Positions 1 through 10,260 are shown, counted from the stretch's first letter. The stretch is 28,759 bases of DNA from Ceraceosorus guamensis (GCF_003144195.1 NW_020290145.1:1-28759), one strand, 5' to 3'. Numbers and translations: made by a program. The notes: generated by a model from the letters alone, not told the origin.

Positions 1-95
1 CCCTAACCCTAACCCTAACCCTAACCCTAACCCTAACCCTAACCCTAACCCTAACCCTAACCCTAACCCTAACCCTAACCCTAACCCTAACCCTA
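1..95. repeat. Telomeric repeat array (CCCTAA)n, left chromosome end
   Basis: Fifteen perfect CCCTAA units followed by a last partial CCCTA. This is the C-rich strand of the TTAGGG telomere used by most filamentous and basidiomycete fungi. Because it begins at base 1 and is perfect, it marks a true chromosome end rather than an internal telomere-like tract. Unique sequence starts immediately afterwards, so no subtelomeric satellite lies between array and first gene. Confidence 0.98.
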
Positions 96-301
96 GGCTT
101 CGAGCGCAACGTCCTCGTCTGCTCGTCACGTCGAGCACGTTTGGAAGTCAGCGATGAATCCATTAAGGGTTCTGCGTGAGAAGAACCGTACAATACAAGA
201 TAGATCCACGCTATTGCCCCGAGCAGCTTGGCTGGCAGTCCATTCTGTCGAAATCGCCTTTCGTCACCCTCACCTGACACTCACACCGACACAGGGCAGA
301 G

Positions 302-1464
302 TCAAGCTACCACGTACGCGCCCACCTCTCTCCACGTTTGGCCGCATTGCGGAAAAACGTCGAGGATCCAGAATCCGTGGGGCATGTCTTGCAGCACCTT
401 GATCTGAACGTCGCGCGCGCCAGCCTGCTTGAGATCATTCGCAATCTTGTGGCTGGCATCCGCCAGCTGATCCGCATCGCCTACCCAGATGCGCACGCCA
501 GAAAATCCGGTCGCTGCAGTCTTGGCCCATCCTTGAGCACCCACGTGGGCTGCAGAGACGAGAGGATGATCGCGCGGAAAGATGCGGTAGGAGGAGGGCG
601 CTTGACCGCAAGCTTTGGCCATGGAGGAGCTCGCTTCGTACAAGTAGTTGCCGGCCATCTCTTCGTACGACTCGTAGGCAAAAAGATCCACGTCGGCTGC
701 AGAGGCAGCTTCAGCGCTGAAAATGTGCGTCAGATCGCCAGCAGGAGCGAGCAGAGCGACTTTTGACGGCAGTGCTCCGCCAGCATCGCCAAGCAGCTTC
801 AACAGGCCGAGCACTGCGTGTACGGGGCTCGGTGTTAGCACGCAGGCGTCGTACGGGCATAGCACGCACGCACACACGCACGCACGTACGCACCAAGGTT
901 GCCACCCGACGAGTCACCGATCAGGCTGATGTTTTGGGCCTCGTAGCCCTGGTCGTGCAGCAACGCCATGTACGCGGCAAAGACGTCTTGAAGAGAAGCA
1001 GGGAAAGCATTCTCTGGCGCGGTTGCCAATCTATAAGCAGGCGCGACCACCACCGTCTTTTTCTTTCCAGCACTTTCGAGGAGCTGATGAAAGCGCGGAA
1101 TGTACGTGGTGCTGACGGGCGAGTTGGTCGTGTTGCCTCCTCCATGAACATAAAAGAGCGCTTTGGCTGGCACGGCTGGGTCGCCTTCTGCGCGGTAGGT
1201 CCAGTACACGACGGGCTTGGGCTGGATGTTTGTGTCTTGCACAAGCTCGAGTGGCAAATTTTTGCAAGGCTGAGCAACAGCGTGTGTGATGGAGATGCCT
1301 GCAGGAGCGACAGAGTCTTGCGGTAGCCTGCTCAGCTCTTCCAACGTGAGTGGGGGCACGACTGGAGATTTAAAGCCCGCCATGGCGGCTCTGATGCTGT
1401 GAACAGTCCGTGTCTGGGCATCTGTCCATGTAGGACGTGTGGATGCGGTTGCACAGTCGGTCAT
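302..1464 (-). CDS. HSL-family alpha/beta-hydrolase (esterase/lipase), 2 exons
   Basis: Predicted exons are complement(894..1464) and complement(302..813), giving 360 aa. The 80-nt intron has a GTGCGT donor, a GTGCTAAC branch-like site and a CGCAG acceptor, and removing it joins GGNL to VLGLLK in frame. The protein carries the hormone-sensitive-lipase signature: the oxyanion motif HGGG in the first half, the nucleophile elbow GDSSGG (Ser near residue 185), the acid in GDADQL and the base in MPHGFW. The family hydrolyses short-chain or steryl esters and related carboxylic esters; the substrate cannot be told here. No signal peptide or membrane anchor is evident, so a cytosolic or lipid-droplet location is inferred. 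The start at 1464 is the first ATG of the open frame; a further upstream exon is not excluded. The intron is almost entirely CGTG/CGTACG repeat. The stop codon lies only about 200 bp from the telomere array, so the gene is transcribed toward the chromosome end. Confidence 0.88.
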
Positions 1465-2848
1465 GATCGTGATTCTGCGAGAGCAGTCACGTGGGTGGGC
1501 TTTGACAACAAAGTCACGAGTGATGGTGAGAAAGAGGACATGGGATGAGGTTCACCGGCATAAGGTGCATCGCCGCGATGACCTCACGCCGCGCGTGGTA
1601 GACGCGTTGGCACGCTATAGTGACAGTCACGAGTCGTGAGTGTGAAGGGGAGTGACCTCGTGCTGTCTCAGCGCGCGCGCGCACACGGGCGTGCACGCCT
1701 GCGTTGCGCTAAAATGAATGCGGAACGTTGCTCAAGAGATGCGCAGCATGTTCTGCATTCCTGCAGCAAGCGTCTCATCACACTAGACAGACGCACACGA
1801 TCCTTCCGGCGGCGTTTGCGAGAGAGTTGCTTTTGACTTGGCGCGCCACGCCACGCAACCGTGCGCGTGCGTGCGTGCGCAACATTGTCACTCAGACTCT
1901 AGGCAGCGTCTGGTGCGTCACCTTCGTCTGGTCGCGCGCTCGATTTGTAGAGGCCGCGCGCGGTGGATGCACTCGCACACCTGCGGCGCCGACTTGCTAT
2001 ATTATCGCCAATTGTTACTGGGAGACTCACGAGTCTGTGCCTGGTTACAGCGCTGCCAAAGCAGCGACGTACGCAGCCTAGCTGCATATATGCTCCGCAC
2101 GATGGCTGATCGGGACGTAAAGTGCGAAATGCAATCGTGAATTTCGCCAAGCGGACGCGCGGGCGGTGCGGGGAATTCACATTGCAGTCGAATCACCGCT
2201 TCGCTAAGCCCAAGTCGTGCCTGCCTGCCTGCCTGCTGGTGGTGCCGCAAAAGCTGCGTGGGCGCAATTCGCCCGCTGCACGCTCATGCGTAACGATGCG
2301 CCAAAGCTTAATTCGTACGCCGTGGTCTGCGAGCCGCGCGCTAGCTGTGAGTGGCGCGCGCCTTGAAGTCAGCAGCGCCGTGCACGCGCTATAGGCGCCG
2401 ATGCTTGCTGACAAGACACGCAATGCGTCCAAGCTGAGCCTGTCTGACTTCATTCACACAAACTTTGCACTCACGTACGTGTTGCAGACAATGACGCTGC
2501 GTGATGCCCGCCTTGCCGAGCATTCGAGTCAAGTGTGCTGACGCCGGCCCATTCAAGATGGCTATCACCGGCGACTTGTGCGAGTCCATAGCGTGCCTCG
2601 TGTGGCCCTGCGACAGCATCACGTCCTGGCGCTTTACTGCGTCTTGCCGAGTCGCGTCAGGTTTGAGCTTACTGGTACGTACAGGCATGTGTCGCCGCAA
2701 ACCCCACAGTGAAGAGAAAAAGCATCAATTGTTCGCATTCATTAGGTAGCTAGTAATAGTGTGGTCGTATGCCACCAACAGCAGGCGCTAGGGGCATGGG
2801 GAGGTACGTTGGGCTCCTCTCTTGGCGTGACGCAATGCCGACATCCAT
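1465..2848. other. Gene-free subtelomeric stretch
   Basis: About 1.4 kb between the esterase start and the stop of the next minus-strand gene. Open frames here are short, overlap on both strands and show no recognisable domain. The sequence is CpG-rich, with alternating CG tracts (around 1671-1682), CGTGCGTGCG words (around 1861-1880) and CTGC repeats (2219-2236). The proximal part must hold the esterase promoter, but no clear TATA box is seen. Nothing else is supported. Confidence 0.6.
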
Positions 2849-3478
2849 TTAGCAGGTGATGGAGAGGTTGATGCCGGCGTTGGCGTCGTTGACCTGGCGC
2901 TGGGACTGCGACGAGAAGCGTGACTGTATCAGCGAGAAACAAGAGCGTGCGCGCGGCGCATGGCGCGAGGCTACTGACCTGAGCGTCGGTGCCGTCAATG
3001 TAAAAGGCATTGTCAGGTCCGCAGTTGGGGTTGTCGCAGGTGGCGCTGCGGTGAAAGAGGGGGGCAACGTGGATCAGTCTAACGTCTACATCGACAGCCA
3101 TGCCACCTTCGGCTCTCGGCTCTCGGCTCACCTGGGGCCCTTGTCTCCGGGGTTAGCACCGATGAGGGTGAAGCTCATGGCACCAGTGTACTTGTGAGGG
3201 CTGATGAGCGTGTTGTCGGCCGAGGAGACGCCTCCGTTGAGGGCGAACTCGATGGAGGAGCAAGGAACACCATCCTGAGAGCACTGGACGCCCTTGGCAG
3301 CAGAGGCGATGACACCGCTAACCTCACCAAAGTCGTAAGTTCCAGTGCCGTAGTTGCCGTGGCCGGGAACTTGCATGATGGCATTGTCGCAGCCGGGTGC
3401 GCTAAAGTTGATCTGGTGACCGGCCTGGACGGCGACGGCTCCAAGAGCGAGGGTGGCGAAAGCGGTGGTGAATTGCAT
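2849..3478 (-). CDS. Small secreted cysteine-rich protein, fungal glycopeptide-like, 3 exons
   Basis: Exons are complement(3132..3478), complement(2979..3045) and complement(2849..2905), 471 nt in total, giving 156 aa. The introns are 86 and 73 nt, with GTGAGC and GTCAGT donors and CGCAG acceptors, and frame is kept across both. The N-terminus MQFTTAFATLALGAVAVQA is a clear signal peptide, with cleavage likely before GHQINF. The mature part has six cysteines (PGC, VQC, VPC, ATC, PNC and the penultimate codon TC), allowing three disulfides. The pattern of C..GVPC..IEF, LISPHKY, CDNPNC and a C-terminal NLSITC resembles small secreted basidiomycete proteins often annotated 'glycopeptide'; that assignment is from memory of the family layout. 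It is likely extracellular or wall-associated, with no known enzymatic motif. It diverges from the thaumatin-like gene at 4805. ATG context is CCAAAATGC, and a TATA box lies about 120 bp upstream. Confidence 0.85.
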
Positions 3479-3598
3479 TTTGGCAAAGAGGTGGGGTGGA
3501 GTAGAGTATTAGTTGCGAGTGTAAGAGTATTGGCAGAGCAGAGAAGATTGATCTGGATGGGGAAGAAGAGATGGTATGAATCGTGCTCAAAGGCGGGG

Positions 3599-3606
3599 TT
3601 TATATA
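3599..3606 (-). promoter_or_regulatory. TATA box of the glycopeptide-like gene
   Basis: On the minus strand the sequence reads TATATAAA, 121 bp upstream of the ATG at 3478. Position and match to the consensus suit a core promoter for a strongly regulated secreted-protein gene. Confidence 0.65.
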
Positions 3607-4722
3607 CCTTTTTGGTCGCCCAAGGTGCTCTCCACGGCTCACGCTGAGCGTGCGACTCGATGTGTCGTGCAAAGCGTTCACCACTCTACGAAAAGGTAAC
3701 GTCTTCGCGAGTGTTGTGGAGCACGTCTCGACGACTTGCCTTGCGCGCGCGCGCGCGCCGACGAGAAGGTTTCACAAAAGTGGAGGACGCGCGGCGCGAA
3801 CGCCGCATTCTGCACGGCTGCACGCAGGCGCCGCGCGTGCAGCAGCTAGGAACCCGGCGGTGCCGCCGGCCGCATCTCGACAAGCACTTCCGCCGGCACC
3901 TGCCGAGTGTAATGTCGCGAGAGTGTATAGTCATTCCGCGTGCGCGGGTGCCGAGCGCGCATCAATTTATTCACAATGAGCTGCACTTCAACGCCCATTC
4001 GTGGTTTTCCCGCCTCACATCAAGCGCCCATATGCTGCTTTGTGGGAAGCGTGACGGGAAGCGCACGTGCATGCTTTGGATCACGCCGCGCGCATGCTTT
4101 GGGATCCACGCCGTGACTACCACTTCACGACTGCCGTGACTGTGGGTCACAGCAGTCGTGAAGTTGCGGGTGACTCGATCGATCCTTAATTGTCCGCCCG
4201 CGTTCAAAACGTGCAGCGCGGGCTGAACATTCAAAGTGGATCGCTCGTCATGCAGGGCTGTACATGGCCGTGTATGGCCTGATCGCATCCTCCAACCCCT
4301 CGGTCGCAGGCTCGCTGTCAGTCTCGAGCGACGCATAAATGCCCGCCGCGCAATGTTGCCGAAATGACAATCATGAAATCTGAGCAGCGCGCATAACTGT
4401 CCGCCGGAAAGTGCTGCCGAGATTGAAAACTGCGGTACACCGCTTCAAAGTCGCGCGAGTGGTGACCGGTGCGGCACTCTACTCTGCCTCCGAGCGATCA
4501 ACGCAAGAGCTGATGTGACACGTGTGCGGAGCAAGCGACTCAAACGACATGCGAGCGATACAAGCCCTGCGGGAGTTGTAATGCTGAGCAAGGAGCTCGA
4601 AGCGTCACAAACACGGTGTGTGAGAGATAGAGCGGCAATCTCCATTCTAAAGCCACGAGGAACGTCTCTGGCTTTCTGGCCGTAGCTGTCGACTGAGCGT
4701 CGCCACGACGAGACTGCTGCGC

Positions 4723-4728
4723 TATAAA
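4723..4728 (+). promoter_or_regulatory. TATA box of the thaumatin-like gene
   Basis: TATAAA lies 77 bp ahead of the ATG at 4805, in a G/C-rich context (GCTATAAAGG). A pyrimidine/CA-rich leader follows (ACACCTTTCCCTGCAAAA), which fits a transcription start and short 5' leader. Confidence 0.65.
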
Positions 4729-4804
4729 GGCGCAACACACGGAGCATCTCGCATTCGAGCATCCCTCACTCATATCCGCGCACCCAACACCTTTCCCTGC
4801 AAAA

Positions 4805-5595
4805 ATGTTCAAGCTCACAACCGCCATCGCTGTCGGCATCGTTGCCGCAGCTCTCCCTTCCACCGTTCGAGGTTTCACGCTCAAGTGAGTTGAGCAAGTA
4901 AAATGTCTGGAATCGAGATCTTTACTAACACTGGCATCGATACCTTTACTAACACCACTTTGCGCTCCCATCCCAGCTTCCACAACAACTGCCCTTACGA
5001 CGTTTGGCCCGCAGGCGGCAGAGCTCCATACGGTCAGCCAGACAACAGTGTTCGGTGCGTAGCAGAAAAGCCTTTAGCGCCACTGCAACGCTTCTGCTGA
5101 CGTCAATGAGCAGCTACGGATACCACCTGACTCCCGGAACGTCAAACGCTTGGAACATTGATGACCACCAAACCGGAATTCGAGCGTGGGGACGTACTGG
5201 CTGCGATGCCAACGGTGCCAACTGCCAGACCGGCGCTTGCAATGGGGACACGCTCTGCAACGATGCAGGTATCACCTCTGGCGTCATCCTCTCCGAGTAC
5301 GGATACGGCAGCGGCGATCTGAGTGAGTCTTGTCGAGCAGCCTTCGGCCATCATCCTGCATGCTGATCCACGCGCCTTTCTTGCAGTCTACTGGAACCTG
5401 TCGCGCGCGGGCGAGACGGACGCCGACCCGCCCCTCAATGTCAATATTCCTCTGCGAGTCTCTGGTGGAGGCACAACGCTGGACTGCAACAGCAACAGCG
5501 ACTGCGCTGCCGCTTTCCAGAACCCAGATGACAACCAGGGCAAGATTCACACCGCTCCCCTCGGCACCACCTACGACGTCACCTTCTGCCCCTAG
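4805..5595 (+). CDS. Small thaumatin-like secreted protein, 4 exons
   Basis: Exons are 4805..4884, 4977..5054, 5114..5322 and 5387..5595, 576 nt in total, giving 191 aa. The first exon is too short to stand out as an ORF: it encodes a signal peptide MFKLTTAIAVGIVAA... ending near VRG. Introns of 92, 59 and 64 nt have GTGAGT, GTGCGT and GTGAGT donors and CAG acceptors. The mature protein starts near FTLNFHNNCPYDVWPAGG, the classic N-terminus of thaumatin-like (PR-5) proteins, and continues with the RTGC...C.TGAC segment. It has eight cysteines, fewer than the sixteen of plant thaumatins, so it belongs to the small class. Members are secreted and often beta-glucan-binding; the role here is unknown. 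Intron 1 carries two CTTTACTAACAC copies 24 nt apart, duplicating the CTAAC branch signal. Intron 2 ends GAGCAG, a tandem acceptor that could add one Ser. An ATG inside intron 1 (4903) is in frame with exon 2, but would lose the signal peptide. Confidence 0.9.
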
Positions 5596-6296
5596 AAAGC
5601 GCGTGTGGTCGCCTCGCGTCGCTTGCCGTGCGCAAAGGTGATGCTATGGTGCAGCCTGTGCCTTGAGCCGCAAGCAAGTAATGAAGAATGCAGTCTCCTG
5701 CTGTGCGTTCGAGCGCTCGATGGGTTAGAGTGCATCATAGTGGCTGCACAAGCGCGCTCAAACTTTTCGATTCAATGCGCACGACCGAGTGACAGATGTC
5801 ATTCGTAACCTTGATACCACAGCCAAGGACACGTGCGATGATGTGGTGCGCGTCGTGCGCGCCACACGTGACGTCCAACATCGAGGACCTCGCACACCAA
5901 TTCAGGCTTCGAAGGTTGGCTTGAAGCTGTTGCATGGTCGGCCGTCTGAGCGCCTTTACCGCATCATTATCCGTGGCTGTCCCCTCAACGCGATCAAGGG
6001 TCTTTAAGCCGCGAGCTGACGAGGGATGACCAGCTGTCCCCTTTCATGCATCTCGCTGCCTGGCTCCATACGCTCCTATCCATTCGTAAGCTCTTGGTTG
6101 TAGCGAGCGTCGTTCTGACACGCGAGTCGGTGGTCTGAGAGCGGGCCTGTGTCTCGCCGCAGACAAAAGCGATGTCATCAGAGCGAAGCAATAGTCTCGT
6201 GTGAACAGCGTCATATACATTCGAAAGCATTTGGTACGAGCACCACATATAAAACAGTCACGAGACTAGGCATCGAGCGAGCTGATCTACCCTGAT
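5596..6296. other. Convergent intergenic region
   Basis: About 700 bp between the stop of the thaumatin-like gene (plus) and the stop of the phosphate permease (minus). It should contain both 3' UTRs. Short ORFs on both strands show no domains. No terminator, tRNA or repeat is recognised. Confidence 0.6.
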
Positions 6297-8189
6297 CTAC
6301 ACAACGCCTCGAGGTGCGTTTGCAATGATGCCGTAAAGACAGCCAGAGATGAGGGCGGCAAAGGGCAGAGTCAAGACCCAGGAGAAAAAGATCCAAGCAA
6401 ACACCTTCCAATTGGTGCCTCTCCAGTCGCCGTTGCACAGACTGACACCGAGCGTGGCACCAGTGATGGACTGCGTCGTAGAGACGGGAATACCGAGGTA
6501 GGATGCCAGCACGACGGTGATAGAGGCGCCAAACTCCATCGAAAATCCGCGCGAAGGCGAGTGGAGGGTGAGTCGGTTTCCGAGCACAGCCATCAGCCTC
6601 CAGCCCCAGAGTGCCAGACCGATAGTGATGGCGGCACCTCCATAGACGAGGATCCACACGGGCACGACAGAGTTACGTCCCGGCATCTCCATCGTCGACC
6701 AGACTTGGTACACTACGGAGAGAGGTCCGATGGCGTTGGCTACGTCGTTGGCGCCGTGTGCGAAAGAGGCAGTGCAAGCAGTGAGCACCTGCAGGAAGGA
6801 GTAAAGGTGTTCGACTTCGTTAGGATACTCGGTGGCGGTGGCGTGCATTCTAGCGACGCGCTTCTTGTCCTCTGCGGAACCCATGTTGTCTTGCATCTTG
6901 TGAATGTCGGTGCGCAGACCTGCAGTGAAAAAATAGATGACCCATGGGACGGCGTTGTATCGCAAGATGGTGTACATGTTCCATGGCTCGAGGAAAGAAC
7001 CATGGTAGGTGCGGTACGGCGGAGGGTACGGGATGCCGTTCTCATCCGTGTTCAGGTGCGCGTCGCGACCAGAGATTCTCGCTTCGAGCAGAGCCAGCTT
7101 GGAATGCCTCTGTTTGGGTGGCTCTGAAGGTTGAGGCTCCTGCTGCGCTGTCTCATCCTCGGGGGCAAGCGCATTCTTTTCATCCCGCGAAGATCTGCCT
7201 CCAGAGGACTCGGCACTGCCGTTGACCGGTGGAGCTACGTGGTCTGGTGCTGCGTTGTGGATGCCAGTTGTGCCAGCAGCGACTGGCGTCTCGACATCGT
7301 CGTGAAAGTGGTGGGCATGATCTTCAGCGCGATGGCCCGCGTAGTAGTCGACGATATTGAGCTTCTCGTGGCTCGCATCAGCAGGAGCTGGCCTGTTCCA
7401 GAGCAGAGGCCCGTAGAAGAAGTGATACCATCGAAGGGTGTAATCCTTTTTCAGAACCTTGCCGCGGACAAAAGGAAGCCAAAAGATGACGGATAGGAGC
7501 GAAACGACTGCTGCTGTGCCGAGAATGGCAGCGGCTGTGGCGCCAGGGGACATCTCATCGAGATTCAGGGAAGGCGCACCTTTCGCGATGATGACAGTGG
7601 TGAGGATGGCGGCCACGACGAAAAAGTAAACGGGGCCAAGGTACAGACCGATGACCACTGCATTCTTGCGCTTCAGTACGGCGTACTTGGTAAACGTAAA
7701 GACGATGGCTGCGAGCGCTCCGGAGATGGCGGGAGCGATGCCCCAGGAAGCAAAGATCTGCCCCACGCCGCTCCAGCCCCATCGCACGCCATTCGATGCG
7801 CCGCCAGCAGCGATTCCCACGCCGATCAGCGCTCCGATGACGGTGTGCGTCGTCGATACTGGCATCTGATGCCGCGTAGCAAAGGTGAGCCAAGTGGCCG
7901 AGCCTATGCAGACGCACGTGAAAGCGAGGAGCACCGTGTCGGCTTGATTCTGAAACAGAGAAATGTTGATGATGCCAGATCGAACGGTGGCAGTGACGCG
8001 CGCTCCGACGAGCACCGCGCCTAGAAATTCGCAAATGCCCGCAGCAATCATGGCCTGACGAAAGGTGAGGGAGCGGGAAGAGACGGATGTGGCGAACGAA
8101 TTGGCGACGTCGTTTGCACCGATGCCGAAAGCATCGATGAACGCCGCGATCATCGCGAAAGCGAACAGGTAGTCATACTCTGCCCACAT
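6297..8189 (-). CDS. PHO89: PiT-family (PHO89-type) phosphate permease
   Basis: This intronless gene encodes 630 aa from the ATG at 8189 (MWAEYDYLFAFAMIAAF). The frame stays open a further 58 codons upstream to 8363, but that extension is Ser/Pro/Leu-rich, while MWAEYDYLFAF matches the usual PiT start. PiT proteins (inorganic phosphate transporters, TC 2.A.20) import phosphate with Na+ or H+ across the plasma membrane. Both inverted halves carry the diagnostic GANDVAN signature, near residues 24-30 (GANDVANSFATSV) and about 479-485 (GANDVANAIGPLS). Each half also has a PVSTT segment (PVSTTHTVIGA and PVSTTQSITGA). About ten to twelve hydrophobic segments flank a hydrophilic central loop, roughly residues 290-445, rich in His, Asp, Glu and Gln. 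This architecture is the same as yeast Pho89 and Neurospora PHO-4. Family members are usually induced by phosphate starvation. Only one CACGTG is seen upstream (8978-8983, about 790 bp away), so regulation is not shown by the sequence. Confidence 0.95.
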   Translation of the reverse strand: MWAEYDYLFAFAMIAAFIDAFGIGANDVANSFATSVSSRSLTFRQAMIAAGICEFLGAVLVGARVTATVRSGIINISLFQNQADTVLLAFTCVCIGSATWLTFATRHQMPVSTTHTVIGALIGVGIAAGGASNGVRWGWSGVGQIFASWGIAPAISGALAAIVFTFTKYAVLKRKNAVVIGLYLGPVYFFVVAAILTTVIIAKGAPSLNLDEMSPGATAAAILGTAAVVSLLSVIFWLPFVRGKVLKKDYTLRWYHFFYGPLLWNRPAPADASHEKLNIVDYYAGHRAEDHAHHFHDDVETPVAAGTTGIHNAAPDHVAPPVNGSAESSGGRSSRDEKNALAPEDETAQQEPQPSEPPKQRHSKLALLEARISGRDAHLNTDENGIPYPPPYRTYHGSFLEPWNMYTILRYNAVPWVIYFFTAGLRTDIHKMQDNMGSAEDKKRVARMHATATEYPNEVEHLYSFLQVLTACTASFAHGANDVANAIGPLSVVYQVWSTMEMPGRNSVVPVWILVYGGAAITIGLALWGWRLMAVLGNRLTLHSPSRGFSMEFGASITVVLASYLGIPVSTTQSITGATLGVSLCNGDWRGTNWKVFAWIFFSWVLTLPFAALISGCLYGIIANAPRGVV

Positions 8190-8633
8190 GATGGAGGTGG
8201 ATGTGAGGGGGGCCAAGAGAAGTGAGTGGTGAGGGAGGGGGCAGGAAGCCAAAGCTGTTGGAGGCTGGAGGAGGAGGAGAGAGACACGACACCGAGTGCG
8301 ATGCTCATCCTCGCCCGCCTTTTTGTATTCTTCGCCTGCTTGCCTGGACACGAGTCTTCTCATCGCGCTGCTCGCAGCAATTCAGGCCCTTTTTCCGTAC
8401 CGCGCATTCTTCACGCGCAGGCGGTGTATCGCACACTCGATTTGTGCGCAGGACCATCCTCACCATTCCTTGCCTTCAGGTAGCTCGACATCTTCGGACA
8501 TGATTAGCAGGCGGAGGCGGCGTCACTCGCAGCCGCAGCCGAGGCCGCTTGCCATCCGCACCGTTGCAACCGCCGTTGGAGCCTCGGCGAAAGCCAAAGC
8601 CAAGCCTACGGAGCGTGCGCTTCTTGCATGAGG

Positions 8634-8662
8634 ATTCGCATTCGCATTCGCATTCGCATTCG
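8634..8662. repeat. ATTCGC hexamer array
   Basis: Nearly five tandem copies of ATTCGC in the permease upstream region. Reading frames across it encode Ser-His or Asn-Ala dipeptide runs, which are products of the repeat rather than genes. Confidence 0.85.
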
Positions 8663-9709
8663 ATGACCGCCGAAGAGTGCGAGATGCGCGCCCAGAGTGC
8701 CTGCCCTGCCCTGCCCTCTTCACGGCAGTCGATCTTCTGTGCTACCGCATTCTTGGGTGATTGAGCGCGTGTTAGGATGAAGGAAGACAGTGAGGATCCA
8801 GCAGCCGCTTTACCGCGGCCATCAAACTCAACGCATCGCTCAAGACTCACACTCACGACGTGACTTGAGAGGAAACTCAAACTGCACGGGATCAGCGATG
8901 CATTTTACGCGCTGATGAGCTGCGCGTCGCGTGAGCTTCGGTCTTTTCTGCTTCAGAAGAAGAAAGAGGCTTGGAAACACGTGCGCATCTCCTCTTGGCG
9001 GGCAAGGCAAGTTTGTAATCAACAATCAAGAATGAAATGACTGAATAAAAGTCGAGATTACATACAGTACATACTGTTGAATTCAATGAAAAGCACGACG
9101 CGCGGACACATCATATTGAATGTGAATCTATTCAAATCGTATCACACCGATCAGGTACCTGACCTGCATGCATGCAGCTGCCCTAGCTGCAGCCGGAAGT
9201 GCGAAGGCCGAGCAAAACGCAGCACCAACTCACACTGACGCACCCCAGCGCACACATGCACGGCGAGTTCGTCACGCCATGCAGAGGGCACGAACGCTCA
9301 AGGCTCTGCACTCACGGCACTCACGACTCACGACTGCATGGTAATCCCGCGGTGCGGTGGCTGTAGTCACGCGAGTGAAGCTGCTTCAATGGTGAATCTT
9401 GAATTCACATTCCCTGCGCGCAAAGACGAGGCTTGGCGCCAAGACGCGCGCGCGCGCGTTTGGGTGATTTGCGATTTCGCCTACATCTTGAATTCAAAAT
9501 TGCATGCCATCATCCATCATCCTCTTCCGCCTTGCCTTGCTTCCTTGCTCCATTGGTGATTTGACTGCGTCCAGTCTTCCACTTTTGAACCGCCCCCCTT
9601 GACTCCCACGCTCTTCCACTGCCTCGAGTTGGCAGACTCGCGACTGCCACACAAGCAATCGCCTTGCCACCCACCCATCGCGCGACCCTATCTGCTCACA
9701 CGCCACCTG

Positions 9710-9740
9710 CAGGCACAGGCACAGGCACAGGCGCAGGCAC
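9710..9740. repeat. CAGGCA hexamer array
   Basis: About five tandem copies, one with a single change (CAGGCG). In the plus frame it reads as Gln-Ala repeats within a short spurious ORF. Confidence 0.8.
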
Positions 9741-10228
9741 CGGCTTGGCTCTCATCGCAAGTGCGCCACAATCGAGACGCGAGACGCGAGACTACCAGAA
9801 TTCACACATGGAAGCCTGATCGATCGATCGACCCTGCCAAGAGCTGTTCTGCTCCATCGCGGTGACCGACACGCACACGTTCCCTTACCTCTGCCAAGAA
9901 CGTCTTGCGCAAAGAGCTTCGCTCAGAATCGAATCGCAGCATCGCCGGCCGTTGCATCTGTATGCGAGCTCAGGGAAGAGACACTGCAATGACAATCACC
10001 AATGTGAACGGCATTGGAAAGGGATTGATTGCATCCAAGCTTGCGTCGAGTCTTGAGACGCATGCACGCGAATGGGGAAGGAGGGTGCGAGTGGGAGCGC
10101 CGGGGGAGCGCCGGGGGAGGATTTGTTGATGAATCAGGGACGTGGCAGGGCAAGAAGGGGCGGGTGAGGGAGGGCAGACTGAGTCACGTGCCACAAGGTT
10201 GAGCGGCTTGGTGATAAGCTTCTATGCT

Positions 10229-10260
10229 ATCGCATCGCATCGCATGGCATCGCATGGCAG
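10229..10260. repeat. Degenerate CGCAT pentamer array
   Basis: Copies of CGCAT with CATGG interruptions, just beyond the stop codon of the aspartic protease and therefore probably in its 3' flank. Confidence 0.7.

Larger units (their letters stand above)
3479..4804. other. Shared divergent promoter region of two secreted-protein genes
   Basis: About 1.3 kb separates the glycopeptide-like start (minus) from the thaumatin-like start (plus). No domain-bearing ORF lies inside. Both ends carry a canonical TATA box at 80-120 bp from the respective ATG. The interior has a GC-alternating tract (around 3745-3760) and a near-duplicated block around 4065-4110, in which ATGCTTTGG(GAT) followed by CACGCCG recurs. 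The middle is a candidate for shared upstream activating sites, by inference only. Confidence 0.6.

Noticed and set aside
338-1326. Plus-strand ORFs of 142 and 187 codons opposite the esterase
   Set aside because: Antisense shadows of an esterase with a complete catalytic signature on the minus strand.
3194-3979. 261-codon plus-strand ORF opposite the glycopeptide-like gene
   Set aside because: It is antisense to a signal-peptide-bearing spliced gene, contains no domain, and its 3' half is GC-alternating promoter DNA.
8190-8363. 58-codon N-terminal extension of the phosphate permease from an ATG at 8363
   Set aside because: The extension is low-complexity Ser/Pro/Leu, whereas MWAEYDYLFAF at 8189 matches the usual start of PiT proteins.
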